The notes under the pieces: model-generated
Database searches by the model: none
Seen by the model: the letters and a program-made list of their open reading frames with translations, nothing else
What the model was told of the DNA's origin: nothing
In this document: piece by piece, positions 1-9,341 of the stretch
Layout: every line of letters starts with the position of its first letter
Numbering within the stretch: position 1 is the stretch's first letter
Program-made: the position numbers and the translations under genes
From: Paludibacteraceae bacterium
GTDB lineage: Bacteria; Bacteroidota; Bacteroidia; Bacteroidales; Paludibacteraceae
DNA length: 64,000 nucleotides
Direction of reading: 5' to 3'
Assembly: GCA_017456885.1 (NCBI GenBank)
Contig: JAFTIM010000006.1
Coordinates: forward strand, 116,451 to 180,450

Positions 1-1
1 T

Positions 2-739
2 GATACGATGGAAAACCCTTTCAAACAACTCATTGTTTGGGACCCGAAAGCGGAAAAAATACTCGGCGGTTATCGTTTCCTTTTTGGAAAAGATGTCCAA
101 TTTGACAAAAACGGAATGCCGCTCATACCTACATCTTACGAATTTAAATTCTCCGAGAAATTTTTAAAAGAATACCTACCCTACACAATGGAATTGGGGC
201 GCTCGTTTGTTCAACCCGACTACCAATCAAGCAAAATGGGATCAAAAAGTCTTTTTGCTTTAGACAACTTGTGGGACGGAATCGGAGCTCTGACAGTAGA
301 AATTCCCGAAATGAAAAACCTTTTCGGGAAAGTTACTATATACTCCCAATATAACGACAAAGCACGCGATATGATTTTGGGGTTTGTCAATAGTTTTTTC
401 CCCGACAAAGAGCTGTTGGTCGAACCTCTGAAACCTTTCGAAATTCAATATTCTCAGCAACAAATATTAGACTTATTTACAGCCGAAAATATCAAAGAAA
501 GTTATAAAAAACTAAATACCGAGGTTCGTGCTTTAGGAGTGAATATTCCACCTTTGGTAAATGCGTATATAGGATTGTCGCCTACCATAAAATCTTTTGG
601 TGCAGCACGTTACATAGAATTTGGCGATGTAATAGAATTTGGCATATTGGTGAATATAGCTGACATATACGAAGAGAAAAAAAATCGCCATATTGAGTCG
701 TATTTGAAATTTTTAGCAGAAAACTCTAACTTAAAATAA
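2..739 (+). CDS. GNAT-fold N-acyltransferase, GlsB/hemolysin-like, 5' end outside window
   Basis: The reading frame is open to the left edge: the two codons before the first ATG (position 8) encode Asp-Thr, so the gene very probably starts upstream and about 90 residues are missing. The visible part begins with a QLIVWDP...ILGGYRF block, which matches acyl-CoA/acyl-ACP N-acyltransferases of the OlsB/'hemolysin' type. In Bacteroides the family member GlsB N-acylates glycine in glycine-lipid synthesis. GlsA, the usual O-acyltransferase partner, would lie left of the window if present. It is followed after 6 nt by the next gene on the same strand. Family assignment is good; the glycine substrate is inferred. 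Confidence 0.7.
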   Translation, partial: DTMENPFKQLIVWDPKAEKILGGYRFLFGKDVQFDKNGMPLIPTSYEFKFSEKFLKEYLPYTMELGRSFVQPDYQSSKMGSKSLFALDNLWDGIGALTVEIPEMKNLFGKVTIYSQYNDKARDMILGFVNSFFPDKELLVEPLKPFEIQYSQQQILDLFTAENIKESYKKLNTEVRALGVNIPPLVNAYIGLSPTIKSFGAARYIEFGDVIEFGILVNIADIYEEKKNRHIESYLKFLAENSNLK

Positions 740-745
740 TAAAAA

Positions 746-1651
746 ATGAAACCTACGTTATTTGTACTTGCAGCAGGTATGGGAAGCCGTTACGGAGGCT
801 TAAAACAGCTCGACGGATTGGGTCCGAATGGAGAAACCATTATGGATTATTCTATCTACGACGCTGTTCGTGCCGGATTTGGAAAAGTTGTGTTTGTCAT
901 CCGCCACTCTTTTGAGCAAGATTTTCGTGAAAAAGTAGTGAATAAATATGAAAAAGTTATTCCTGTTGAGGTTGTTTTTCAGGAGATAGACTACGTTCCA
1001 GAAGGTTCGTCGTACAACACAGAAAGAGTGAAACCATGGGGTACGAACCACGCTCTTTTGATGGGGAAAGACGTTATCAACGAACCATTTGCCATTATCA
1101 ATGCTGACGATTTTTATGGGAAAGAATCGTACGAGGTTTTAGCAAAATTCCTTATGGAAAAAGAAGGACACCGCAACGAGTATTGCATGGTTGGTTATCG
1201 CGTTTGCAACACATTGTCGGAAAGCGGTTCGGTATCGCGTGGTGTATGCGAAGTAGATGCAGACAACAATTTGACATCGGTTGTAGAGCGTACGGCCATA
1301 GAACGTAAAAATGGTAAAATTCAGTTCACAGACGAGAATGGTAATGATGTTGAAATAGACGAAAACACACCCGTTTCTATGAATATGTGGGGATTCACTC
1401 CCGATTATTTTGATTACTCGCTCGACTTCTTCAAACGTTTTCTAAAGGAGCACGGACAAGAGCTTAAATCGGAATTTTACATCCCTACATTAGTGAATGA
1501 ATTGGTTTGCAACAAAACAGCATCTTGTAAAGTTTTGGACACTCCTGCTAAATGGTTTGGCGTTACTTACGCAGAGGACCGTCCTCAGTTTATTGAGAAA
1601 ATTAACAATCTTATAGAAAAAAGCGTTTATCCAAATAAATTATGGAAATAA
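746..1651 (+). CDS. Sugar nucleotidyltransferase family protein
   Basis: 301 residues. The N-terminus carries the nucleotidyltransferase signature LAAGMGSRYGGLKQLD (residues 8-23): a G-rich loop plus Arg and Lys that bind the NTP triphosphate. An INADDFYG block near residue 118 supplies the metal-binding Asp. The family transfers NMP to a sugar phosphate or other phosphorylated substrate. The substrate cannot be read from the sequence. The stop overlaps the galE start by 10 nt, which suggests co-translation with galE and a role in nucleotide-sugar supply for surface glycans. Confidence 0.75.
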   Translation: MKPTLFVLAAGMGSRYGGLKQLDGLGPNGETIMDYSIYDAVRAGFGKVVFVIRHSFEQDFREKVVNKYEKVIPVEVVFQEIDYVPEGSSYNTERVKPWGTNHALLMGKDVINEPFAIINADDFYGKESYEVLAKFLMEKEGHRNEYCMVGYRVCNTLSESGSVSRGVCEVDADNNLTSVVERTAIERKNGKIQFTDENGNDVEIDENTPVSMNMWGFTPDYFDYSLDFFKRFLKEHGQELKSEFYIPTLVNELVCNKTASCKVLDTPAKWFGVTYAEDRPQFIEKINNLIEKSVYPNKLWK

Positions 1652-2733
1652 AGAAAAAAATCAAACAAACGTGGAACAATTGGAGAGCCTCAAATAGCGA
1701 TGCGGTAAAAATTTTGGTTACCGGAGGTACAGGTTATATCGGTTCACATACCGTTGTAGAATTGCAACAGGCAGGATTTGAGGTTTATATTGTAGATAAT
1801 CTATCCAACTCAAATATTGACGTTTTAAACGGCATAGAAAAAATAACAGGGAAAATGCCTGTTTTCGAAAACATCGATTGTACGGACTATGTAGCCATGG
1901 ATCGTTTTTTGTCGAAACACGAAGGCATTCAAGCAATTATTCACTTTGCTGCAAGTAAAGCCGTAGGCGAATCGGTAAAAAAACCGCTGCTTTACTATCG
2001 TAACAACGTAGTTTCGCTTATCAACCAATTGGAATTGATGTCGATACATCACATAAAAGGTATTGTTTTTTCGTCCTCATGTACGGTTTACGGACAACCG
2101 GATGTACTGCCCGTGACAGAAGCTGCTCCCCGCAAAACAGCCTTGTCTCCTTATGGAAACACGAAACAAATTTGTGAGGACATCATTATGGATACGATTT
2201 ACTCCAACGATCAACTGAAAAGTATCATTTTACGCTATTTCAACCCTATTGGAGCACATCCGAGTGCTTATATCGGAGAACTTCCAAACGGAGTGCCCAA
2301 CAACCTTATTCCTTTTGTTACCCAAACTGCGGCAGGCATAAGAGACGAACTGAAAGTTTTTGGTTCCGATTATAATACCCCTGACGGCACCTGCATTCGC
2401 GACTACATAAATGTGGTTGACCTTGCGAAAGCACATGTGGTAGCCGTGCAACGTATGCTCGAAAATAAAACCAAGAAAAATGTGGAAATATTCAATTTGG
2501 GAACAGGAAGAGGATTATCGGTAATGGAAATTATCAAAACCTTTGAAAAAGTAAATAAAGTAGCTGTTCCTCACCAAATTGTTGAACGCCGAGAAGGAGA
2601 CATCGAACAAGTATGGGCAGACCCGACATACGCAAACGAAGAATTAGGTTGGAAAGCCGAAGAATCTGTCGAAGACACCTTAAAATCTGCTTGGAAATGG
2701 CAGAAATACATAATGAAGAAAGCGGATAAATAA
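1642..2733 (+). CDS. galE: UDP-glucose 4-epimerase
   Basis: Short-chain dehydrogenase-type epimerase interconverting UDP-glucose and UDP-galactose. The NAD-binding glycine motif TGGTGYIGSH is at residues 27-36, the catalytic Ser is in SSSCTVYG, and the Tyr-x-x-x-Lys pair is in SPYGNTKQ. The family normally starts right at the glycine motif, but here the only in-frame ATG adds about 22 residues (MEIKKKIKQTWNN...) and overlaps the upstream gene by 10 nt. No nearer ATG, GTG or TTG exists, so I keep this start and flag the unusual leader. An intrinsic terminator follows. Confidence 0.93.
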   Translation: MEIKKKIKQTWNNWRASNSDAVKILVTGGTGYIGSHTVVELQQAGFEVYIVDNLSNSNIDVLNGIEKITGKMPVFENIDCTDYVAMDRFLSKHEGIQAIIHFAASKAVGESVKKPLLYYRNNVVSLINQLELMSIHHIKGIVFSSSCTVYGQPDVLPVTEAAPRKTALSPYGNTKQICEDIIMDTIYSNDQLKSIILRYFNPIGAHPSAYIGELPNGVPNNLIPFVTQTAAGIRDELKVFGSDYNTPDGTCIRDYINVVDLAKAHVVAVQRMLENKTKKNVEIFNLGTGRGLSVMEIIKTFEKVNKVAVPHQIVERREGDIEQVWADPTYANEELGWKAEESVEDTLKSAWKWQKYIMKKADK

Positions 2734-2757
2734 AATTTTAGTTTTTTCATAGAAGGG

Positions 2758-2793
2758 AGAGCGGTTAAAAGTGATTTTAGTCGCTCTTTTTTA
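2758..2793 (+). terminator. Intrinsic terminator after galE
   Basis: Stem AGAGCG (2758-2763) pairs with CGCTCT (2782-2787), extended inward by TTAAAA/TTTTAG and followed by a T-run. Its distal edge overlaps the stop codon of the convergent ClC gene. Confidence 0.8.
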
Positions 2794-4563
2794 TTCCTCC
2801 GAAAAATGGACAAGTACGTGACGATAAGAGTTGAAAATTTTCGATTTGGAAACATAACCCATATAGGTATCGTTTTCGTCAACAACAGGCAGATTCCACG
2901 CATTTGTTTGTTCAAAAACATCCATAACCTTTTCCATCGGCATATTTACACGAATACGAGCTGGAGGAGATACCATTAAATCTTTCACAAAAAAACGCTG
3001 GTATAGTTCAGGACGGAACATAATGTTACGCACTTCGTCGAGGAAGACGGCTCCAAGCAATTTCCCATCGGCATCTACCACAGGGAATATATTTCGGTGT
3101 GATTGCGAAATGACTTTTACCAACTCTCCAAGATTCATTTCAGGGGAAACTTTTTCGAGGTCGGTTTCAATTACATTCTCCATTTTAAGCAATGTCAGCA
3201 CGGCTTTATCTTTATGATGAGTAAGCAATTCGCCTTTCTGTGCCAAACGAATGGCATACAAACTATGTGGCTCAAAGGCTTTGATTGTAACATACGAAAT
3301 GGTAGAAGTTATCATCAAGGTCATAAACAAATCGTAACCTCCTGTCAATTCAGCAATTAAGAAAATACCCGTAAAAGGTGCGTGCATTACACCCGACATC
3401 AATCCTGCCATTCCTGCAAATGCGAAATTACTTTTTGGTATATCCAACCCTAATGCATCGAATCCCTCTGCAACCACAAATCCCGTAAGGCAACCTACAA
3501 AAAGACTTGGAGCAAAAATACCGCCTGTACCACCACCTCCGTTAGTTGCAGCCGATGCAAATATTTTAAAGAAAACTATCAAACTCAAATAGAGCATAAT
3601 AGCCCATGTTTCATTCCTAAATTCGTAAAACAAACTCCCATTGAACAACAATTCACTATTTCCGTTAAGCAATTCTCCTATCGTATTATAACCTTCACCA
3701 TAAAGAGGAGGAAACAGAAATATGAGTACACCCAACATCGCTCCACCAAGCAACATCTTTCTCAACGGGGAATTTAATTTTTTAAAAACCTGCTCCAAAC
3801 GATTCATTCCCCGAGTAAAATAGAGAGAAACAAACCCGCAAACAACTCCCAAAATAATAATGAAAGGAATGCGTGATAAAGTAAAAGGTTCCCAATGTTC
3901 GAAATGGAACATTGCTTCATTGCCGGTTAAAAAATAAGAAACCGACGTAGCTGTTACCGACGAGATAAGCAACGGGACAAGCGAAGTCATTGTCATATCG
4001 ATGAGCAAAACCTCAAACGTAAACATCACACCTGCAATTGGAGCCTTAAAAATGCCACCGATAGCACCTGCCGCACCACAACCGATAAGAAGCATCATTG
4101 TTTTTTGGTCCATTTTAAAAAACTTGCCCAAATTCGAGCCGATGGCCGAACCTGTCAAAACAATAGGAGCCTCCGCTCCAACCGAACCTCCAAAACCTAT
4201 TGTAATTGAACTTGCAACTATTGAAGTCCAAATGTTATGCAATTTTATAATGGCCTTGTGTTGCGAAATGGCATAAAGAATTTTTGTAACACCGTGGCTT
4301 ATGTCATCTTTTACAATAAACCGTACAAACAAACTTGCCAAAACAATGCCGATAAAAGGATATGCCAGATACCAATAATTTGCTTCTCCCTCCTTAAAAA
4401 ACGAGGTCAGCATATATTGTATCAGATGAATGGCTTCTTTAAGAATAACAGCGGCCAATGCAGCTCCTATACCGACAAAAAAGCTTAATAGTAAGATGAA
4501 ATGCTTCTGCTTGATGTGATGTTCACGCCAAGTAATCATATTCATATACCAATTCTGCTTCAT
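2791..4563 (-). CDS. ClC-family chloride channel/transporter with C-terminal CBS domains
   Basis: 590 residues: a ClC membrane domain (about 1-430) followed by two CBS domains (about 450-590). Recognisable ClC motifs are GSVGAEAP (equivalent of GREGP, keeping the external gating Glu), GGIFAPS (equivalent of GxFxP) and SLYAI (the central Tyr). In the helix around MFTFEVLL, the position of the internal proton Glu of E. coli ClC (E203) is Val, as in channel-type ClCs. It is the last gene of typA-tsaC-glycosyltransferase-ClC, 3 nt after the previous stop. CBS domains usually bind adenine nucleotides, so nucleotide control is possible. Channel versus antiporter cannot be decided from sequence alone. 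Confidence 0.9.
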   Translation of the reverse strand: MKQNWYMNMITWREHHIKQKHFILLLSFFVGIGAALAAVILKEAIHLIQYMLTSFFKEGEANYWYLAYPFIGIVLASLFVRFIVKDDISHGVTKILYAISQHKAIIKLHNIWTSIVASSITIGFGGSVGAEAPIVLTGSAIGSNLGKFFKMDQKTMMLLIGCGAAGAIGGIFKAPIAGVMFTFEVLLIDMTMTSLVPLLISSVTATSVSYFLTGNEAMFHFEHWEPFTLSRIPFIIILGVVCGFVSLYFTRGMNRLEQVFKKLNSPLRKMLLGGAMLGVLIFLFPPLYGEGYNTIGELLNGNSELLFNGSLFYEFRNETWAIMLYLSLIVFFKIFASAATNGGGGTGGIFAPSLFVGCLTGFVVAEGFDALGLDIPKSNFAFAGMAGLMSGVMHAPFTGIFLIAELTGGYDLFMTLMITSTISYVTIKAFEPHSLYAIRLAQKGELLTHHKDKAVLTLLKMENVIETDLEKVSPEMNLGELVKVISQSHRNIFPVVDADGKLLGAVFLDEVRNIMFRPELYQRFFVKDLMVSPPARIRVNMPMEKVMDVFEQTNAWNLPVVDENDTYMGYVSKSKIFNSYRHVLVHFSEE

Positions 4564-4566
4564 CGT

Positions 4567-5979
4567 TTAAATTCCTTTACCTTTGAAAACGATTTCGATG
4601 CTATAAGCAATAATTTTAATATCGTTAAATAGCGACATATTGTCCATATAAATAATATCATAGTTCAAACGCTCCTTCATCTCGGCAACAGAATGCGTAT
4701 AACCGACTTTGATTGGTCCCCACGACAATAACCCCGGTTTTATTTTATACAAAAGACAATAATAGGGTGCTTCCTCTATTATCTGTTGAATGAAATACGC
4801 TCTTTCCGGACGAGGTCCGACAACCGACATTTCGCCTTTTAAAATATTAAACAACTGCGGGAGTTCATCTATTCTATACTTTCTCATAAATCTACCATAA
4901 GAGGTTATTCGTTGGTCGTTTTCCTGTGTTAATTGAGGGGGAAGTCCTTTTTCCGCATTGTCGTACATCGAACGGAATTTATAAATTGTAAAAGGTTTGC
5001 CTCCTTGCCCTATTCGTTCTTGCTTGTAAAATACAGGTCCTTTGGAGTTTAACTTTATCCGAAAAGCGATATAGACAAAAAATGGTGATAATATAAGAAG
5101 CAAACAAGAACTCGAAACAACATCAAACACTCTTTTTATCGAACGTTGCCATGCTGGCATCGACAATGTGGACAAACTAATCAACGGAACGGAATCTATG
5201 TCGTTTAAAAGCACACGTCCCGTGATAATTTCTAATTGTCGGGGAAGAATATTTATATCAATATTTTGATACCTCATCAAATGATTGATAATATCGAACA
5301 CAAATGCACTCTCCTCATCTTCGAGAGCAATGATAATATTCTGAATATCATATTGTTTAATGATAGTATCTATTTGTGAAAAGTTTCCTACAATTTTGCC
5401 CGTAACCTTTTTCGGCATTCGACTTATGCGCACAAAACCGATAAGATTTGAACCATAAAAACGCAATTTATTATTGATGCTTTGAGCAGTATTCTCGGCA
5501 GTTTGTCCTATTCCTATTATCAACAAATTGAACCGGATATCACCTCTTCTGATTTTTGAAAAATAATTTTGTGTGATACAAAAACGTACAAAATACATCA
5601 GCAAAAACTGTGTCCCCCAAAGCACAAAAAATGACTGATAATAATAATGATACGACACTACCACATCGTCAATCAATATCACAAAAAACGTGATTAAACT
5701 CGAAATGAACGTAGAAATAAACGTAGAAAACAATTCTACTATACGCGAACGCGTAGCCATTCTGTCATAAAATCCTGTAAGATAAGATATAAAAATACAG
5801 CATACAGGATAGAACGATATTGCCAAAAAGAAATTATAGTTAGGCGTAAAAATGGCAATTTCTTTAAATACCAAAATGTCATTTGCCACCCATCGGAAAC
5901 AACAAAAAAGTAACCATGTAACAATGGATACAAAAAAATCGGCTATGAAATATTTTTTAATGAGTTTTTTTATTTCCAT
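4567..5979 (-). CDS. Polyprenyl glycosylphosphotransferase (WcaJ-like exopolysaccharide initiator)
   Basis: 470 residues with the standard layout: an N-terminal membrane part of four to five helices (about 10-130), a Rossmann-like middle domain (about 140-250), and a C-terminal bacterial sugar transferase domain starting at KRVFDVVSS. Catalytic-domain blocks include FYKQERIGQGGKPF, IYKFRSM and RIDELPQLFNILKGEMS, followed by SVVGPRPE. The family transfers a sugar-1-phosphate to undecaprenyl phosphate to start capsule or exopolysaccharide units. It sits tightly between tsaC and the ClC gene, not in a glycan locus, so it may be a housekeeping surface-glycan initiator. Confidence 0.88.
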   Translation of the reverse strand: MEIKKLIKKYFIADFFVSIVTWLLFCCFRWVANDILVFKEIAIFTPNYNFFLAISFYPVCCIFISYLTGFYDRMATRSRIVELFSTFISTFISSLITFFVILIDDVVVSYHYYYQSFFVLWGTQFLLMYFVRFCITQNYFSKIRRGDIRFNLLIIGIGQTAENTAQSINNKLRFYGSNLIGFVRISRMPKKVTGKIVGNFSQIDTIIKQYDIQNIIIALEDEESAFVFDIINHLMRYQNIDINILPRQLEIITGRVLLNDIDSVPLISLSTLSMPAWQRSIKRVFDVVSSSCLLLILSPFFVYIAFRIKLNSKGPVFYKQERIGQGGKPFTIYKFRSMYDNAEKGLPPQLTQENDQRITSYGRFMRKYRIDELPQLFNILKGEMSVVGPRPERAYFIQQIIEEAPYYCLLYKIKPGLLSWGPIKVGYTHSVAEMKERLNYDIIYMDNMSLFNDIKIIAYSIEIVFKGKGI

Positions 5980-5981
5980 CG

Positions 5982-6590
5982 CTACTCACGTATGATTTTC
6001 ACTTCACCGTTTATTCCTACTTTAATGATACTCGAAGGCGAAGATTTTGTAACATCATTCTGTCGGTATTGAACAATATAATCGACACGCTCTTTGATAA
6101 GAGAATCTATTTCACAAAAATATTTCGGCGTAGGCAACCCGTGTATATTTGCCGAAGTAGAAACTATCGGACGACGCAGCATTTCACAAAGTTTTTTCGA
6201 GAAAGGTTCTGCGGTTACCCGTATGCCAATGCTCTTATCGGCTGCCAACAAATTCTCGGCAATATTTTTTGCTTGCGGATAAATAATTGTCAGAGGCTTT
6301 TCACTTATTTCCGCCAAGTCCCACGCTATATCGGGCACTGTATCTACATAATTCATTATTCGTGCGGTGCTATCAACCAACACCAACATCGCTTTACTGT
6401 CTGCACGCTGTTTTATTTCATAAATTCGTTTAACAGCTATCTCGTTGGTTGCATCACAACCTATACCCCAAACCGTATCGGTTGGATATAAAATCACACC
6501 ACCGTTTCGAAGTGTTTCCAAACATTGACGAAAATCGTCGGACGAAAACGGATTACTCTCTTTTTGCAATTCTTTTGCGTTCGTTTTCAT
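5982..6590 (-). CDS. tsaC: L-threonylcarbamoyladenylate synthase
   Basis: 202-residue YrdC-domain protein (short TsaC type, without the Sua5 C-terminal domain). The motif YPTDTVWGIGCDA (about 36-48) and the KQRADSKAMLVLV block form the ATP/threonine/bicarbonate site. Its product TC-AMP feeds t6A synthesis at position 37 of ANN-decoding tRNAs. The start overlaps the 3' end of typA by 38 nt. No other in-frame ATG precedes the active-site motif, so the overlap appears genuine and implies coupled translation. Confidence 0.92.
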   Translation of the reverse strand: MKTNAKELQKESNPFSSDDFRQCLETLRNGGVILYPTDTVWGIGCDATNEIAVKRIYEIKQRADSKAMLVLVDSTARIMNYVDTVPDIAWDLAEISEKPLTIIYPQAKNIAENLLAADKSIGIRVTAEPFSKKLCEMLRRPIVSTSANIHGLPTPKYFCEIDSLIKERVDYIVQYRQNDVTKSSPSSIIKVGINGEVKIIRE

Positions 6591-8355
6591 CTAAAACAAT
6601 TTTTCGTAAACGAATAGATTGTGGCGTTACTTCTACATATTCGTCTTCTTTGATGTACTCAAGAGCCTCCTCCAAACTAAAGATAACCGGTGGAATAATT
6701 CGAGCTTTCTCGTCGGAACCCGAAGCCCGCATATTTGTCAATTTTTTCGATTTTGTTACATTCACAACCAAATCGCCTTCCTTACAATGTTCACCGACTA
6801 CCTGACCTGCATAAACTTCCTCTTGAGGATAAATAAAAAATCGTCCACGGTCTTGCAATTTATCAAGTGCATAAGCAAATGCTGTTCCTGTTTCCATTGC
6901 GATAATAGAGCCATTTGTCCGTCGTTCCAAATCGCCTTTATAAGGCTGATATTCCAAAAAACGATGAGCCATAACTGCCTCTCCTGCCGTTGCCGTCAGC
7001 ACATTATTACGCAAACCGATTATACCTCTCGAAGGAATTATAAACTCCAAAGTTACACGGTCGCCCTTACGCTCCATGTTGATTAGCTCTCCTTTACGAA
7101 CGGCAACCATTTCTATTACCCTACCGGAAACCTCATCGGGAAGATTGATGGTAAGTTGCTCTACAGGCTCACATTTTACACCGTCTATCTCTTTAAAAAT
7201 AACCTGAGGTTGCCCTACTTGCAACTCATATCCCTCACGGCGCATAGTTTCAATAAGCACCGATAAGTGTAAAACTCCGCGTCCCGACACCCGCCACGTA
7301 TCCTCTTTATCCGATTTTTCTACTCGCAAAGCCAAATTCTTATCCAATTCACGCAATAAACGTTCATGAATATGTCGAGATGTAACAAACTTACCTTCTT
7401 TCCCAAAAAACGGTGAATCGTTATTTGTAAAGGTCATACTCATAGTTGGTTCGTCAATTGCAATCGGTTTCAATGCCTCTTGTACATCAACATCGGTAAG
7501 AGTATCCCCTATATCAAATTTTTCAATGCCGACTATTGCACAAATATCACCGGAAGAGACCGACTCTACAGGCGTACGTCCCAATCCGGTAAAGGTGTTC
7601 AATGCTTTGATTTTCGCTTTCAACACCGTTCCATCTTGTTTGAGCAATGCAACATCCATATTGTTTCGGAACACTCCACGATGCACACGCCCTACGGCAA
7701 TTCTACCCACATAGGGCGAATAATCAAGAGAAGTAATCAACATTTGTGCGGGTCCGAGTATTGTTTCCGGATCTGGAATATACTTAACAATTGCATCAAG
7801 CAACGCATTGATGTTATTTGTTAGCTGGTGCCAATCCTCCGACATCCAATTTTGTTTGGCAGAACCGTAAATAGTAGGGAAATCGAGTTGTTCCTCCGAA
7901 GCATCAAGGCTAAACATCAAATCGAAAACCTCTTCTTGAACTTCATCGGGACGACAATTCGGTTTATCCACTTTATTGATAACCACAATGGGTTTCAACC
8001 CAAGTTTCAGTGCTTTTTCGAGCACAAAACGTGTTTGTGGCATAGGTCCTTCAAAAGCATCAACCAAAAGCAACACTCCGTCACACATATTCAACACACG
8101 CTCTACTTCGCCACCGAAATCGGCATGTCCCGGAGTATCAATAATATTTATTTTGTAACCATTGTAATTGATAGAAACATTTTTAGAAAGGATAGTAATA
8201 CCTCGTTCTCGTTCAAGGTCATTGTTATCCATAATGAGTTCGCCTACATTTTCATTTTCACGAAACAATCTACCGGCAAGCAACATTTTATCGACCAAAG
8301 TTGTTTTCCCGTGATCGACATGAGCTATAATGGCTATATTTTTTATCTTCTGCAT
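6553..8355 (-). CDS. typA: Ribosome-associated GTPase TypA/BipA
   Basis: 600 residues, the usual TypA length. G1 loop AHVDHGKT (residues 11-18), switch [10 protein letters not shown]3 [14 protein letters not shown] and G4 NKVDKP are all intact, followed by EF-G-like domains II, III and V and the TypA-specific C-terminal domain. TypA binds the 70S ribosome and supports growth in stress and cold. It is the first gene of a four-gene operon, and a TACTTTTG -7 box lies about 17 nt upstream of the ATG. Confidence 0.96.
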   Translation of the reverse strand: MQKIKNIAIIAHVDHGKTTLVDKMLLAGRLFRENENVGELIMDNNDLERERGITILSKNVSINYNGYKINIIDTPGHADFGGEVERVLNMCDGVLLLVDAFEGPMPQTRFVLEKALKLGLKPIVVINKVDKPNCRPDEVQEEVFDLMFSLDASEEQLDFPTIYGSAKQNWMSEDWHQLTNNINALLDAIVKYIPDPETILGPAQMLITSLDYSPYVGRIAVGRVHRGVFRNNMDVALLKQDGTVLKAKIKALNTFTGLGRTPVESVSSGDICAIVGIEKFDIGDTLTDVDVQEALKPIAIDEPTMSMTFTNNDSPFFGKEGKFVTSRHIHERLLRELDKNLALRVEKSDKEDTWRVSGRGVLHLSVLIETMRREGYELQVGQPQVIFKEIDGVKCEPVEQLTINLPDEVSGRVIEMVAVRKGELINMERKGDRVTLEFIIPSRGIIGLRNNVLTATAGEAVMAHRFLEYQPYKGDLERRTNGSIIAMETGTAFAYALDKLQDRGRFFIYPQEEVYAGQVVGEHCKEGDLVVNVTKSKKLTNMRASGSDEKARIIPPVIFSLEEALEYIKEDEYVEVTPQSIRLRKIVLDENERKRIAKRE

Positions 8356-8371
8356 AAAACTTATATTTTCG

Positions 8372-8379
8372 CAAAAGTA
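8372..8379 (-). promoter_or_regulatory. -7 promoter element of typA operon
   Basis: On the minus strand this reads TACTTTTG, an exact match to the Bacteroidetes TAnnTTTG box. It is 16 nt upstream of the typA ATG, leaving a very short leader. Confidence 0.6.
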
Positions 8380-8465
8380 ACGAAAAATAGCTTGTCCGAG
8401 AGGCTGTTTTTTTGCTTTTTTGAAAGAAAAATGCGAAAAAATATTTTTTTTACAAAAAAAGCTAT

Positions 8466-8473
8466 TACCTTTG
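8466..8473 (+). promoter_or_regulatory. -7 promoter element of tRNA-Arg
   Basis: TACCTTTG matches TAnnTTTG and sits 24 nt before the mature tRNA-Arg 5' end. Confidence 0.6.
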
Positions 8474-8497
8474 CACCACTATTGAAACTAAATAGTT

Positions 8498-8571
8498 GGC
8501 TCCGTGGCTCAACTGAATAGAGCATCTGACTACGGATCAGAAGGTTACAGGTTTGAATCCTGTCGGAGTCA
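8498..8571 (+). tRNA. tRNA-Arg (anticodon ACG)
   Basis: Full cloverleaf: acceptor GGCTCCG/CGGAGTC (one G-U), anticodon arm TCTGA-CTACGGA-TCAGA giving anticodon ACG, T-arm ACAGG-TTTGAAT-CCTGT, discriminator A. CCA is not encoded. It lies between its own promoter and a terminator. Confidence 0.97.
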
Positions 8572-8572
8572 C

Positions 8573-8603
8573 AAAAAGACAACCTAAAAAGGTTGTCTTT
8601 TTT
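8573..8603 (+). terminator. Intrinsic terminator of tRNA-Arg
   Basis: Perfect stem AAAAAGACAACC/GGTTGTCTTTTT with loop TAAAAA, starting 2 nt after the tRNA and ending in six T. Confidence 0.9.
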
Positions 8604-8654
8604 ATTATAAAAACACAAATAAATCGCTAACTTTATACACTTGTTTATTTAGAT

Positions 8655-9341
8655 ATGCAAAGCGATAAATTTTTTTCAGAAAACATGAAGTTGGCTGATT
8701 TAATCACAACCAATTACAGCCTTATTTTAATGTTGCCACGCTTTAATATACCATTAGGATTCGGCGAAAAAAGCGTGAAAGAAATATGTGAAAACAATGG
8801 CATTCCCGTTCAGTTTTTTTTGCTTATTTGCAACGTTTATACATTTGACAACTATAAACCCTGCCATAACCATTTTGGAGATATGAGAATGCTAATCCCT
8901 TATCTTTTGGCATCTCACACTTATTATATACAGGAACGAATTCCTCACATCGAACGCCATCTAAAGAAAATAGCCGATAAAATCGATAAAAAATACGGAG
9001 ATGTCTTAAAACATTTTTTTTCAAACTACAAAAACGAAGTTGAAGAACACTTTTCGTACGAGGAAAAAATTGTATTTCCTTACTTAAACGACTTAGAAAA
9101 AGGAACCGTAAACAAGCAATATACCATTAAAGAATTCTCAACTACCCATAGTAATATCGAAGACAAGTTAAACGATTTGATTCAGATTATTTTTAAGTAT
9201 CTGCCTAAAAATACATTTTTAAACGAATCCATCGAGCTTATTTTTGATATTATGCAATTATCAAACGATTTAAAAAAACATCAATTGATAGAGAATAAAG
9301 TATTGATTCCTTATGTTACGGTTTTAGAAGAAAGGTTATGA
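8655..9341 (+). CDS. Hemerythrin HHE-domain protein
   Basis: 228 residues. An N-terminal ~60-residue helical segment resembles the N-terminus of ScdA/YtfE-type proteins. The HHE four-helix di-iron region follows, with candidate ligands in SHTYY, HIERH, HFSYEEKIVFPY, THSNIED and KHQLIENKVLIPY. Such proteins bind O2 or NO, or repair Fe-S centres. The stop overlaps the start of a LuxR-type regulator (ATGA), so the two are translated together. This suggests the hemerythrin senses or buffers O2/NO for that regulator. A near-consensus -7 box (TAACTTTA, 8628-8635) lies upstream. Confidence 0.85.
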   Translation: MQSDKFFSENMKLADLITTNYSLILMLPRFNIPLGFGEKSVKEICENNGIPVQFFLLICNVYTFDNYKPCHNHFGDMRMLIPYLLASHTYYIQERIPHIERHLKKIADKIDKKYGDVLKHFFSNYKNEVEEHFSYEEKIVFPYLNDLEKGTVNKQYTIKEFSTTHSNIEDKLNDLIQIIFKYLPKNTFLNESIELIFDIMQLSNDLKKHQLIENKVLIPYVTVLEERL

